Source of the DNA: Euryodendron excelsum
Lineage: Eukaryota; Streptophyta; Magnoliopsida; Ericales; Pentaphylacaceae
Length of the DNA stretch: 64,000 nt
Direction of reading: 5' to 3'
Assembly: GCA_033060915.1 (NCBI GenBank)
Contig: CM065390.1
Span: 20,472,501-20,536,500 of the forward strand
The notes beneath the pieces are model-generated. The model did no database searches, was not told the DNA's origin, and saw only the letters and a list, made by a program, of their open reading frames with translations. A program made the position numbers and the translations under genes. This document shows positions 1 to 13,381 of this stretch, one piece after another (position 1 is the first letter of the stretch; each line of letters begins with the position of its first letter).

Positions 1-1797
1 TCTCAGGTAAACCAACTTCACTCTCTCTTCCTCTCCCTCCTGAATTCAACTCAAACCAACATCAATGAAACCCTCAAACCTCAACCATGGTCAATTGGTG
101 TGAGGCTAGTTCATTCCGATTCAACTATGCGACTGATTAGGATTTTATAATTTTGGAAAGGGTTGGAACGGGGTGAGGGACAAGTGGGTCAAGTTCGAGT
201 TCAAGGGGTGTGTTCAACTTTACAGGGCAAGATTGGAGTTAAAGTCCTACGACCTGCTTAGTTGCTATCCCTAAAAACAAGCATTGCATTCATCTTACCT
301 TTGCAGTTTAGAGAGGAAATCTTATCATGTGGTCCTCAGTAAGGCATCTTCACATGGTCCTCAGTTGATCTTCTTGATCTACACCCATGTTTGCCAAGGT
401 ATCTGCACTATGCACACTGATTCCCTTATGGGATATTAAAGTTATATTTGGATTTTATATTTGTAGAGTAAAAAGACAAAGAAAAAACCAAAAAAGAAAA
501 TAAGGTGAAAGAATTTAAATTTATTTATTTTTTGTTAGATTAAAAAAATAAATAAATGTTCATATTTTGTTTATATAAGTAATTTCATTTCCATTTTATT
601 TTATTTTTTACAAATTCAAAATCTAAACCATAACCTAATGCTATATTTAAATCTTGAATTTATCTAGCTAAAAAAAAAAAATGAAAAGGAGTTACAAACG
701 AAAAGGTCATTTTTTTTCGATAAAAATCTATTCTTTTTCATTTTGTTTTCCTAACTCAGCAAAAAAAAAAAAAATTTTCTTTCCTTTTTGTTCCGCTCAA
801 GAAAATAAAGAGAAGACGCAAACAACTGACATGAATTCTTTGATGAGAAAACTAAACAATTGAAGAATGAATATCCAGTTGCTCCATTAATCCCATAACA
901 TCAAAATGTTCTAGACCCAATTATGCTGTGAATAGTGACGTTTTAAGCCATCTGCATGCCATTCTGGTTTATTGGGGAGACTTTTAGTCACAACTCACAA
1001 AATATTGATACATTAGGTGTCAACCCGGAATGCACAAAAATAGGCTTGTTTAAATTTATAATAGATATAATATTAGTAATTAATTCAAAAGTAAAACAAT
1101 TAAGACCACAATTTAAAATTGACAATTCTAATTTATATTAAAACTCTTTAAATTATTAACATTATTCACGAAAGAAAAACAAAAATATATGTAAGTATAA
1201 CGGCCTCACTTGATGAATAAATATTTTATTTAATTTTAATTAATAGTAACTATTGAATTAGACTATTTTTTTATTTACTCTCATCTACTGTTGTAATTTT
1301 TGAATGTAATTTAATTACTTTACACGTATAGATGAGTGGCTAAAATTATAATTCATAACATTTTAAATAAAACTTAACTTTACATATATCTATATATATA
1401 TATATTAAATCTAATAATATAAATTTAATAATTATTTAACATTTTGAGCGCCACGTATAACAAAGACAATATAAAAACAACCACAATTTATATATATATA
1501 TATATATATGATAACATATAAATAATTCTTAATGCAACCCAATTCACAACAACAAAATCACAAATTTGATGGATACTAATAATAATAATAAAGTCTAATT
1601 GATTAATTTCACAAAGTAAAATGTAAAATATATTCAGGTTTACATAGCGCTAAAGCAAAGTCCCAACCTCCCCAATCTCCGACCAACAACGCATTGCCAA
1701 ACCAACCCATCACCCAATTATAAAGAAAAATCACAAATTCAAAGCTCTCCACCGTCGCATCCAACCAATCGCCACGATCATGAATAAACGGCTGAGA
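1..1797. other. Non-coding, downstream of the A20/AN1 pseudogene
   Basis: AT-rich DNA corresponding to 41607-43391 in copy B. It has poly-A and poly-T runs and short TA repeats (around 1388-1404 and 1490-1509). Short open frames here are not conserved in reading frame between A and B, and I see no gene in it. Confidence 0.7.
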
Positions 1798-2303
1798 TCA
1801 TTTCTTGTCCAGCTTCTCGGCCTTCACCACCGGATTGGCCCTGGCAATCTCCTCCTTCCCCAGGGCCTTGAAATCGAACGTGCAGCCGTGCAGCTCCGGG
1901 TACCTGTGGGACCGGCAGAACGTCGTCCCGCACCTGCACTTGAACCCCGCCAGCCCCACGCGCCTCCTGCACGCCGCGCACCTATTCGGCTGCGCCGCCT
2001 CCGACACCGCAGTCTGCACCACCGCCTCCGCCGGCGCCAAAATCTCGACGGCGGCCACCGGAATTTCCGGCAAAATCGCACGATCAGAAAAAAAGGACCG
2101 AACGATCCCGATGACGAAGACGATGAAACCTCCGTCAAAGACTTCTCGACGGCGATTTTAGCCTCGGAGGCGCGTTGTTCCTTGAGGCGGTGGTCCTTGT
2201 AGCATTTGGAACAGAGGTTATGCGTGGTCGGACTGCCGAAGAATCCGCAATTGTTGGCGCAGAGCGTGTGCCCTTCTGGTTCTTGCCACTGTTCCTCAGC
2301 CAT
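1798..2303 (-). pseudogene. A20/AN1 zinc-finger stress-associated protein, frameshifted copy
   Basis: This is the copy-A counterpart of the intact gene at 43392-43898. The start codon is at 2301-2303 and the stop at 1798-1800. The span is 506 bases against 507 in copy B, because one base is missing in the A-run and GG near 2088-2096 (A7-GG here, A6-C-GGG in B). The A20 finger (C-x3-C-x11-C-x2-C) is read in the first frame and the AN1 finger in another. Translation from the start therefore gives the A20 part followed by an arginine-rich missense tail without AN1. Upstream, the DNA departs from copy B about 130 bases before the start codon, so most of the promoter is also gone. A truncated A20-only product cannot be excluded, but loss of function is likelier. 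Confidence 0.88.
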
Positions 2304-3424
2304 CTTCTCTTTCCAGATCAAATCTTCGTCGAAATTATACACACACAGCGGTAGAATCTCCACCAAAATATGTATTTGTATATATGAGCTATTGATTTTG
2401 CTCAATCGCTCAATATTCAGGTCGATCGATCGAGCGGAAGAGAAAATCAGATGACTCCGGGTTGTTAAAAAATGAATACATAGTAAACTTAATTGTAAAA
2501 TGTTTTTGTTATTAGACTTATCTATAAAACAAAGAAAATTTTAACAAATTTAATGAAATGAAAAAAATATCTTAGCAAAGATTGACTCTTTATTTTGACA
2601 CAAAGAGAAAGATTGTCTTTAGAATATTTTATTTAAAGAGATAAAATAACAAAAATATCTATGTAATATAATTGCTATTAATCTTAAAGGTTTATATACA
2701 TTTTACAGTTAAGTTTAAATTATAAAAAAATTATGTACTTACTTTTAAACAATAAAAGTATCATTTTATCCACAAAGAGTGAAGTATAATTAGACTAACA
2801 AAAATCTATAAGTTATAACGGATGAGTCCCAAATCACCAACTTTGTATAGTTTACAAATTTTGTAATAGAAAATTTTCATTAAATGCCAAGATTGGGATC
2901 AAGTTCTCGTTAAATTGAACAAAAGAAAGACAAGAACCACCACACCCAAATATCTTACAAAAAGCGAAGCTTCTAATTTATCGTTGAATTGTGGTTATCC
3001 GACACTTTCTTGATGCTGTAGCCCGCGGGGTGCCCCGTCTCTAGAATAAAATAAAAAAATGATAATTATAAAGGGAATAGTATATATGCATAGCAAAAAT
3101 TTTTTTTTACAGATTACGGATATTTTATTTTACAAACAGAGTGGTACCTTAGTACAAACTATTGTCACTTGGATTTACAGGTTAAATCATAAAAGCAGTA
3201 ATACACATTTTGACTAATATTTTTCATCATTCTTTGTCACTGGGATAGTGGCCAATTGGGTGTCCTACAATTACTCCACTCTTCTTTCTGACATGGAAGA
3301 ACGTAGATAAGAAAAAACCCACAGGCAATGGCATAATTGGCGATTAATATTTAAACTCAATTTGCCAGAGGAAAACCATGATCAGCCTAGGAGGCCTAGA
3401 CAGTCACGATCTTGCTATTGTCTT
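2304..3424. other. Spacer between A20/AN1 pseudogene and transporter A
   Basis: Non-coding. The first ~130 bases follow copy B upstream of the A20/AN1 gene. At about 2430-2445 the match jumps to sequence equal to B 46200 onward, so about 2.1 kb found in B is absent here. About 2445-2795 is the copy-A version of a foldback element (see 46187-46627). The rest is the 3' flank of the transporter. Confidence 0.7.
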
Positions 3425-3541
3425 TTATTCTAGAAGTGGTGCTTCGATACTTTCTGCACTGTCATTCTTTGATGGTGCTTCTACCTTTAGCATGCAGGCA
3501 TAACATAAAGATACCATCTGAAACAATTGAGCACTTGCAAT

Positions 3542-3609
<68 letters not shown>

Positions 3610-6600
3610 GGTTTACCAAGCATACAGAAGAGCAGATGAAACTGAAACCTTTACAGTTAAAAGGAGCATCGCTCGACAAAAACCAAGCTGAGGCAACATG
3701 AAGTCGACAATTAATTAAGTGAATTAATTTAAACAATTTTGACAAACAATCCATGACAGAATTACGAGAATGCTTAAACTCACATGTCAATGGACTCATT
3801 GCAAATGGTGATATTAGATACGAAATTGATTGCACGCCAGCAATAAAAGCTTGTGCTTTTGCCTGCAATGCAAGTGAAATTGGGAACTATGATCAGAAAA
3901 CTCTCTGATATCTAGACTTTCAACATAATGAGGCCTGCAGCTGAGAAATCTGAGAAATGCAGAATTCCATGATAAGTAACCAATGAGAACTGAATTCCAT
4001 GACAACAGAGGAAGTTCATCTTGAGAACTGAATTCCATGCACAATCATTCATCAAATACCCAACCAAAGGTGAGAATTTTTGACAAGTAACCAATGAGAA
4101 CTGAATTCCATGACAACAGAGGAAGTTCATCTTGAGAATTGAATTCCATGCAGAATCATTCGTCAAATACCCAACCAAAGGTGAGAATTTTTGACTAGTA
4201 ACCAATGAACTTGGCATTCTAATGGGGAGGGTTGGGCTCAGCCCCACCTGCCCCCAATGGGGCCTCAACCTCGCGACAATATAAACCCCAAAACTGTCCC
4301 TACCCCGCCTAAGCTAACCAAGTAAGGGTTGGCCGGGTAGGGACATGAAAGCCAAAAAATTAAAAACATGTTTCTCAAGAAAAAAAATAAAGAAAACAAC
4401 GTTACAATGCAAATTCTACAGCCATAAAAATAATACGAAAAGAAGAAACAAAGAATCTTCCTAGAAGATTGGGGGGTGGGAGGCAGGATCCTAATCTTTC
4501 CTTATATAAACTACAGAAATTTTTGCATCATTATATAATAACATGGGTATTTATGGTATTTCATAATATAATTGGGAGAAAATTTGGGGGGGTGGGGGGG
4601 ACAAACTTTACCTCGCAAAAAAAACCCACTTCAAGTTATAATTTTTTTTTTCCCATGACCTATCCCTACCCCAGTTATGCAGACCCCAAACATTGTGGTC
4701 GAGTTGGGCACCTATTTTCTGGTCAAATTGACATTCCTATCAAGGGTCAAGGATATGATTAGATTCGGCATGTCAAAAATGTGTATTAATTAGACTACGA
4801 AAATAAATATACAGTAAAGGGCAGCTTACTGGGGGAGGGTCTTACATCGTGTGCAGAAAGTAAATAACTAAATGTACATTCGTAAATATAATTATTTTCC
4901 ACATATTATATATGGAGGTGTGCTATGTAAACCCTAGTGAGGGTCTCTTGTGATAATCAGTATCTCAATAAAGCTCCCATTCTATTTTTCTTCAATTTTG
5001 ACTTGAGGAACTTTGAAAAACTTAGTATTAGCACTAGTAAGTTGAAAAAGATTTTGCAAACCCATAAAATTCAAGGAAAGCGAAATTCTCATTTATTAAT
5101 GGTGGAATTTTGGCTAGTGCATAATCCTCCAACTCCGAGGGGGAATTAAGTGGGACTGTGGGGGGTTTTCCTGTCCAGTCAAGCATTCTTCCTGTTTTAA
5201 GCCTTGATGCCTCGCCTTGGCTTTCAAGGGTTGGCATGTCTGAAACTTTTATGCTATTGCTTGGATCTTAGATTTATGGAGGGAAATGAAAAGAAATGGG
5301 AAACAATAGAAAAGAAAGTGAAGTGAAAGAAGCTCAGTTCTTTCGTTTCTTTCTTTTTTTTTTTTTTTAAAGTTGTGTTAGGAAAATTAGAAGAAAATGA
5401 ATGAGTATTTTTTTCAAAAAATACATTTTTTATTTTATTACTCGTAAAAAAAAATGAATATATATAAGTAATTTAATTTCCCTTCATTTTCATTTCCCTC
5501 AACAAATCTAGTATTTAAACATAAAGTTAACAAATCTTTATTCAAGTTAAAGATACCATATTACTCCACCAACCTGATCAGCTGAGCTTGACGCCTTTGA
5601 TATAATAGCGTAACTCTGTCACATCAGAAAATTATATGGGAAAAAAGGAATTAGCATTGGCATTGACTACAGTGGATAATTACCGAATATTTCTACCATA
5701 ACTGCAATGCAAAAGATAGATATTCATAGGAAATAGTGCTTACGCAAGGCTTCACAAGAACATACATGACTCCAAATGAAGCACCCAAATATGGTACCTG
5801 TGTTTTCAATAATTCCCAGTCAACAACAAGATGATGCTCATACAATAAGGACAAGTTTTATAGATACAGTAAGTACTGAATGTTAATGCTTGCTGCTGCC
5901 ATAGAGATTTTAATTTCAAAACAGAAAATAGCCACATATTAATTAAGTATATAAGAGTACATACCCAAGGAGCCCATGCTAAGCCATAAAACAATGCCTA
6001 TACATTAAAAAAAAAAAAAATATTCACTTTAATGAGATAAAAAAAAAAAAAATCCTTCACACATGTACTCCAATACAATTAAGTCCAGAGTTGCAAGAGG
6101 TTAAATTAAGTCAACAAAGGATAACTCACACAAGTAATTGATGCAAGTAAGGCTGTGCACAATATCACTTTCTCCCCAACCAATGGATTGACAACAGGAA
6201 GCACTAGCATCTTGAAGCATGCCATGACATGAAACATATGGAAAGAAATTCTAGATTTACAGAAAATTCCAAAAAGGAGAGTTCATATGCGCAATTAGGT
6301 TAGAAATTGAGAGCTCAGTCAAAGAAATACTTGATTTGGCTACAATGGAAATCTACGGGACAGTATTAGAAAACAAAAAAAAAAAATCATTTACACACTG
6401 GTAAGTGCATCTCTTAGTGTAGTAAGTGCATCTCTCTCAGCTTCAAGGATACTGGAAGGATGGAATTCAAAACTACAAATTAAGAGGAACAGTGAAGTAA
6501 GATACAAATACCACCCTAAGTTCTGGGATAAACATAGTTTTCTTTTTTTCTTTTTCTTGTATTTTTTCTTCATCTTTCTTGATGGCTGATGAAGGAACTC

Positions 6601-9600
6601 CCACTAGGAAAATGGCAGCCCCACAGAACTTGCATTTTCATTTAAGGACCTTCAATTTCTTATAAAGTCTTGAAGAATTTAATCATCTAGACAATCCTTC
6701 AACTTCTCACAACCAAGCATGGGATTGAGTGAGAAGTCCAGTACATAATAAGCAGATTATAAAGTATTAACAAGAAAAGAAAAATAAGTTTATTTTCTGT
6801 GGTGCCTTCTTGCTCACTAACCAAACCTGGGATTGAAGGAGAAGTCCGGTAAATAAGGAGCAGATTGTGAAACATTAATAATAATAATAATAACAACAAC
6901 AATAATAATAATAAGTTTATTTTCTGTGGTGCCTTCTTGCCCACTAATAGAGTGTGTTATGAAACAATTTCACAATCTTTTACATCAAGGAAAAATCAAG
7001 CCCTTTAAGGATCTTGAAAGTAAACAAAAGAAAAGAAAAAGATCTTTATAGAGAACACCTGAGAAACAATTGAGCCTATTCCCACCATCATCAAAATTTC
7101 TGAAAATTGATTTTTGTTGAAACCAAAAGCTGACTTCAGATAGTACTGCAGAGGTAAAATGGAACTTATATGATTTGCATGTCACAATAATTGTTCAATC
7201 AGATACATCAACTTGCAGTTATCAGTAAACTTCCCCCCACCCCAAAAAATAAAATAAAATAAAGAAGCAGTGGAATTACTAAATTCTTATTTATCATTTT
7301 ACCATGACCTCAGCCCCTTATCAAAAGATAACAAGACCAAAAGCATTTTGATTTTTTGGGGAGTTGTTTCAATAATTTCCCTGAAACAAGTTTCTTAAAA
7401 CAATTTGACTTAAAAAAAGCCAGTTCTGAAGAGAAAAGAATGAATTTCTTTTCCGTTTCTTTTCAAAAGAAATAAAAAATCATCACCTTCGTCATTGACA
7501 ATAATGCATGCGACCAAGTGAAAATTATTTCCTTTGGAAAAAGAAAACACTTTTGTTTGTTTTTAACAGTTTTCTGCCCAACAAAATGGCTTCTGAAGAA
7601 TAGAGGCGATGCTAGGGAATAACTGTATGACAAAGATGCAAAAACGGGCAACCTGTTTTAGATGAATAGCATAATACTTATGTGGAAAAATAATATATCC
7701 CTGTAGAATCTTGATCTGCATAATGCAGAAGGGATATTTTGGAGCTTGACAGGAGCATCCAAATTAGTCGAATATCAGTTATAATGTTATAATCCTGACA
7801 TAGATATCTGCATTTACTTTTGTCAGATTGATAGAACGTACCAGTAAGAACTTGTTGATGCCAGACATTCCCAACTCATAAAAGAAGGTAACCAGAGCCA
7901 TGCCCTTAAGTGTTGGACTGAGAAGTAAAATGGAGCTCTTTAGCAGGTAAAAATGATTTACATCTTTTGCATTTTAGTAAATCAATAATATGCTTGTGTC
8001 CTCAAGGGAAGAATAGAAATTTATCAAAGATCCAGAAAATTTAATTACCGCAGTTTACAGATAAAAGTACCTGCTTACAACAATTGTTGCAGCATGTCTC
8101 ATTGAATTGTACCGTTCCTTAACAAACTTCGATGTCTTGTCCAAGCAAGGTGAATGCTGGTCATGACTTGGAGTTTGCTTAACTGTCTCAACCAGAAACA
8201 GGTACATGTAGATGGGACAAAAGATCAAGAGAGGTAATGACACCTGAAACAAGAATCTTTATTGGGAGGATTAACAAAATGGGAATGATTAAGAGATTCA
8301 CAGGAAGCAAATGCTAAAGTTACAGCCCAACGTGCCTGAAAAATGTACTCTTCAGGAAGAAAACGTGCTAGGATGTTTCCCAACACATGTGAAGCAGAAA
8401 AGAGACCTGTAATCAAACTAATTATTGCTGCCCTCTTACTTTCATTGACAATATCTGCCTGGCAGAGAACGGGAATATGTGATCTGTAATAACCCCGAGT
8501 TATGATCTTTAACTAATAGCATTGAGGAAGATCTCTTACCACATAAGCAAAAGAAATGCAGAAAACGCTCCCTTGACTTAAAATATATGAAATTGTACGA
8601 AGGACATAATAAGCATAAACAGAGGCCTTTGAGTGATTGATAGCAAGTAAAGCTGAAATAGAAACATAGGAAAGTGAGCAAAATGAACATGTGGATCATT
8701 GCACAGCATAATGTGCAGAGACATGATGATAATCTCATGTATTTGCTGTCAATAATCATCCATTACTTTGACAACATTGGCATTCATATTGGAAATTATA
8801 TTGCAAAGGTTTTTTGACTATTTAATCCCAAGTCATTAACTTCAGGTGCTCGAATTGAAGTTAGTTAACATATTACAGCATATATAATTATTAATATTCA
8901 ATAGAAAGAACATGTCATCTTGGCCACTGCATCTGCTAATTTCTTCTTGCCACTCATGAAGCTTGAAAATTGGCATCAATAAAGAACTGCAAATGTCTAA
9001 TCATACAGAGTCCTTCAAATGAATAATGATGATAAAAAGATAATGCAAGCTCTGCAACTTCTTAACATTTAAGAAACTTTTTCTTGCTACAACTTTTCAT
9101 TTTTTTATTTTTTGGGTCACAGTGAGATAAGCATCACTCAAGACCTCAACACCAAGGAACCCGGCCAAGCAGATGCCATTGAATGACATGGGAATTGGCT
9201 GACTCAATTTTCAGTTAAACAAGATTTCTTTTGGGCTAAGGGCTGTCTAAGAGGGTACTTGTCTGCTGGATCAGTTGTGCATAATGGCTTGTATAAAGAT
9301 TCTTCATCCGTTATGAATATCATAGCACTTCCAGATCGATAATGAAGAATGAAAAAAAAAGAAAAAGCTTAACAAATAATTCTCCAGGATCTAACTTTCA
9401 AGTGTCATTGCTACAAGTTTGTTGCAAAGGAAATTTTCACAGCTTGATGTAGATAGCAATATCAAATGCAGTTGGAATTTCTTCTACATAAAGTTCTGTT
9501 CAACGTAAAAATGTTGATATAAAACATACCAAAAGGGACTATAGATGGAGATACAGAAAGAAGGAGCAGTGGTTTACGGCCGTACTCATCTGCAAGTTGG

Positions 9601-12328
9601 CCTAGGAGTGGAAGCACCAGAGAGTTGAAAATTCCAACAACCTACAAGTGGAAAGATGTGCATAATCCTTGATAAAATTCAATTGATACATGCAAACGAG
9701 ATACTCGAGAAGATCATTTATGGTCATCACTATCATAATTAGCTCCATACATCAAAATTTTAAAAGTCAATCAAAACTCTACCATCAATATGTGTATTAG
9801 CAACAACCAATTGATTAGGCCAGTTTAGAATTATACAAAATATACCAATATTAACTTCACCACAATCCATTATAACGAACATTTAAATCATAAACCACAA
9901 ATTTGATCCTCTAAAAATAAAAAATAAATATTTTTGAGTTCGTAAGAATACTGCCCCCTTCTTTCCTTTTTATGTGTCAGGGTTGACCATGCACACAGAT
10001 TAAGAAAAGCATTTTTGAATTACTAAAATGCCCATTGTGTTACTTGAATGAATTTTGTGAAAATAGTGATTGCATTTAGACAAAAGGGGGGTAATATGGG
10101 AAAGTGATGATTAAACTTTTCGAATTTGGAAACTAGTGACACAAGGAAAACAAGACACATGAAATTGGATTTTGTTTTTTTTGAAAAATCGAAGATTTGA
10201 ATAAATTGGATTTCATTGATTCAATAATTATATTTGTAATAAGTGTAGATTTCTTTTTAAATTGTGAATAAACATCAATAAATGAGGAAAAATGACCATA
10301 AAACAAGGAAGAAAACCCCTTTTAACAACTATCATTCTCATGGCTTGGGATGGGCAATTTGTATATGAATAGATGGACTTTTGAATTCGATTATGAGCTT
10401 AGTTAAATGTTTACGAAACTGCCCAACCTCTTTTAAATATTAGAATCTGACCATTTCCTTTATTTCTAAAAGTTGTAGGGTCATTTTAAAAATATCCAAA
10501 TGTTATCAGAGTATATAGTCAAACCTGAAAATTTTCAAAGTTTCAGCAAGGTCACTTGACCCCACTTAGGACCATGTAGCTCTCCCCCTGACCCCAATCA
10601 ATGTCACCCTCAGCCTCAGTATTATTTATTTATTTTTCTGTTTGAGCTTCTCCCCAAAAAGAAAATGTTTATCTACACTGCCTATTATTTGTTAATTTTT
10701 TCTTTTCTCTCGAATGTGCTTCAATCACTTTCTTCGTTTTGTCCACTGCTAAATGTAAATTGATCTGTCAGTTTTCCCTAAAAAGATGCTCACATTTTCT
10801 TTTTCTTAATCATCCCATTTTCAAAAACTTGGCCATACTCTAAACCAGCAGGACTTCATGAAAAGGATCGTTAGTGATCATGCCACCACGAAATGGCACA
10901 AATACAACGTAAGGGATGACGGCTACTAAATATATCCTGCCATACAAATTCTTAATGTACTAGGGTCCACCAGCTTAATGGTGACATACTAGATCACAGT
11001 ATAATATTCAGGATCCATCAAACTTGCAAGAAAAATATCAAGTTCAAGCATCAAAAGCACAGACTGTACTAAAAAAATTGATAGACAAGGATTACGGCAT
11101 CAATAGAATATATGCATATATTCAATAATATTTATGAACTTCACTTTTCAGCTGCAGGACCTTATTAGTTTATTCTTTCCCCTTACTGAAACATCTTCCA
11201 AAATCCAAGAAATGAATATTTAGTTTATCTTCGAAGTCAAGAACTCCCTACTTTATGGCCGACCATTAGAGATTAGGTAACTGTCTTTTATGAGCCTCTC
11301 ATAAGAAACATAGGTCCTCACTGCTCGGATATTTTTAATGGCTTGATAAATAATTAAAGGTTCCACACAGTAAAAGCAAACAGAATACTTATCCAAACAA
11401 AAAAGAAAAAGAATGAAAGCAAACAGTACAAGTTCTAATGGTCCATAATGACGAGCCACTATGTGCTTTGAAAGATCGAAGCAACGAACCGAATCAAACT
11501 TTTTCTACCCACAACAGATACCAAAAAGACAAACAACATCTATAGAATTCAATGATCATTGTTTAAACCGATGTCAGCAAGCAATTAAAAAAAAGGGGAA
11601 ATTGAAAGCAATAGCATATAGTAAGAAACTTGCGTAATGAAATTAGAAAGTTTCCCATCAGTCCTCTTCATCATTTATGAACCAAATCATCTTCTAGTTT
11701 CGAACCTCTGAATTTTCTCAGAAGACGTAAATTGAAGCTTATCAGCACCCTGGGAAAATAGTTGGTCAATTTATATATACACGTGTATATATTATATGTA
11801 CACAGAGAGACAGAGAGACAGAGAGAGAGAGGACTGGGATGAAGATAATAATCAACACTAACATAATGAAAGGAATAACTTGAAGCTCTGTTTGGTTGCT
11901 CGGAAATTGTAGGAAAAGCAAAGAAAATCCAGAAATTATCATTGTTTAGGTTATAACCAAAAACTAATTAAAATTTGAAAAGGTAAAGTGATACAGCCAC
12001 AGCATTTGGCTGAGTTGAGTTGTTTCCATTCCATTTTAGAGAATCGGAAAAAGAGAGATGGATGTCAGTTTAATGGAGCACAGGGAGAATATAAAACAGG
12101 GTTTCGGAGAGAGAATTTCTAGAGGAAAAGTACCGTCTCCTGAACGCCATTGATATAAATAGCTTCGGAACATGTCTCGTCGCCGGGACAGAGAGTTCCG
12201 GTGGTGACATCTACGAGCACCGAAACCGTCATCTGCTCGGCGATCCAGTGGAAGCAGAGAGGCAACAGAAGGTGAAGCAGAGGTCTCAGCTCTCTCATAC
12301 TACTCTTCCACTCCATTTTCGTCTTCAT
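3425..12328 (-). CDS. HIAT1-like major facilitator superfamily transporter, copy A
   Basis: Predicted 12-helix membrane carrier of the plant tetracycline-transporter-like / hippocampus abundant transcript-like family; Arabidopsis has a tandem cluster of this family that includes MEE15. Substrate unknown. Exons on the minus strand, in order of translation: 12134-12328, 9530-9641, 8540-8652, 8336-8458, 8079-8243, 7842-7937, 7059-7145, 6130-6210, 5965-5997, 5744-5797, 5574-5615, 3784-3862, 3617-3687, 3425-3517. They total 1344 bases (447 residues), with phases agreeing at every junction. The MFS loop motif [10 protein letters not shown] lies at residues 79-88. All introns are GT-AG except the one after exon 4 (8244-8335), which reads GC-AG. 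The start at 12326-12328 is the first ATG; another lies four codons on (12314-12316). Intron 1 is about 2.5 kb. A 907-base foldback sits 104 bases upstream of the start. The splice model is by eye but is supported by the identical model in copy B. Confidence 0.9.
3545..3607. repeat. (GA)n microsatellite filling transporter intron 13
   Basis: A near-perfect GA run of about 63 bases inside a 99-base intron (3518-3616). On the gene strand it is (CT)n and forms the pyrimidine tract upstream of the last acceptor. The same intron carries interrupted or full GA repeats in copies B and C. Confidence 0.95.
4200..4780. repeat. Unclassified insertion-like block in intron 11 with a G-rich tract
   Basis: The 1.7 kb intron between exons 12 and 11 contains a GC-richer block. 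It opens with a GGGGAGGGTTGGGCTCAGCC-type sequence, passes through a G-run near 4587-4600, and ends near CCCTACCCCAGTTATGCAGA. The block is present at the same place in B (about 47999-48545) and C (about 60815-61390), so it predates the duplications. It looks like an old transposon or retroposon, but I recognise no family and see no coding capacity. Confidence 0.4.
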
Positions 12329-12431
12329 CGTCAACTGTCCCTCTATCTCTTTTTCTCTATCTCTTCTCTCTCTGTATTTACATACAAGCTACAAAGAGGG
12401 AGATATTATCGAGATGCATGTAAATTCACAC

Positions 12432-13338
12432 GGATAAATTTCACTTGTTATCCTTTCTTTGATCACAATTTGATTTTGATTTTTTGATTTTTAAATTTTT
12501 ACTTTATTTCTTACACTTTTAGTTAAATAATAATTATTTTATTTTATTTCTTACATTTTTAAATAATAATGTGATCCCTCCATTAAATTTTTTTTAATAA
12601 AAATAATTAAAAAAAAAATTTTATTTTTATTTTTTAAAAAAATAAAAAACAGTATTTATTTATTACTTTTTATTTTTATTTGTTAATAAAATTTAAAAAA
12701 TTAAACAAAAACACTAAAATAGGTAATTTTTTTATTTTTAAAATATTATTTTGATACTATTAATGTAAAAGTAACCTACAAATATATTAAAAAAAAAAAA
12801 AATACATTTTAGTATTTTTTGTTTTTTTTTAAATTTTGTAAACAACTAAAAATAAAAAATATTAAACAAACACTACTTTTGGTAACGTTTTTGTTTTTGT
12901 TTTTTTTATTTTTTTAAAATAAAAAATAATGTTTTTTAAATATTTTTTTTTTTATTTTTAGTTGTTTACAAAATTTAAAAAAAAAACGAAAAACACTAAA
13001 ATCGATTTTTTTTTTTGTTTTCAATACATTTGTAAGTTACTTTTATGTTAATAGTACCAAAATAATGTTTTGAAAATAAAAAAATACCCATTTTAGTATT
13101 TTTATTTTATTTTTTTAAATTTTGTTAATAATTAAAAATAAAAAATAATAAACAAATACTGTTTTTTATTTTTTTTAAAATAAAAAAGGACTTTTTATCA
13201 CCATTATTAACAGAAATTTAACAAAGAAACTATATTGCTACTTAATTAAAAATATAAAAAATAAAGTAGGATAATTAAAAATAAAAAAATTAAAGTAAAA
13301 TTGGGAAAATTACCGAAGTAATAAGTGAAATTTACCCC
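12432..13338. mobile_element. 907-base foldback (MITE-like) insertion upstream of transporter A
   Basis: The stretch begins GGATAAATTTCACTTGTTA and ends with the inverse of GGGGTAAATTTCACTTATTA. The inverted match continues inward through most of the element: for example 12720-12790 mirrors 13010-13095, including a TACTATTAA-TAAAAGTAAC block. The centre is near 12885. It is very AT-rich and has no open frame. Copy B lacks it at the matching site (near 56190), so it inserted after the A/B split or was lost from B. Short CACAC direct repeats flank it, too weak to fix the superfamily. Confidence 0.82.
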
Positions 13339-13350
13339 ACACACGCGAAT

Positions 13351-13381
<31 letters not shown>

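Noticed and set aside
1780..2202. Plus-strand open frame of 140 codons, and its counterpart at 43374-43709
   Set aside because: Antisense shadow of the GC-rich A20/AN1 coding sequence; arginine- and proline-rich with no domain.
3412..3639. Plus-strand open frames ending in Arg-Glu repeats (also 60122-60349)
   Set aside because: They are produced by the GA microsatellite on the strand opposite to the transporter exons.
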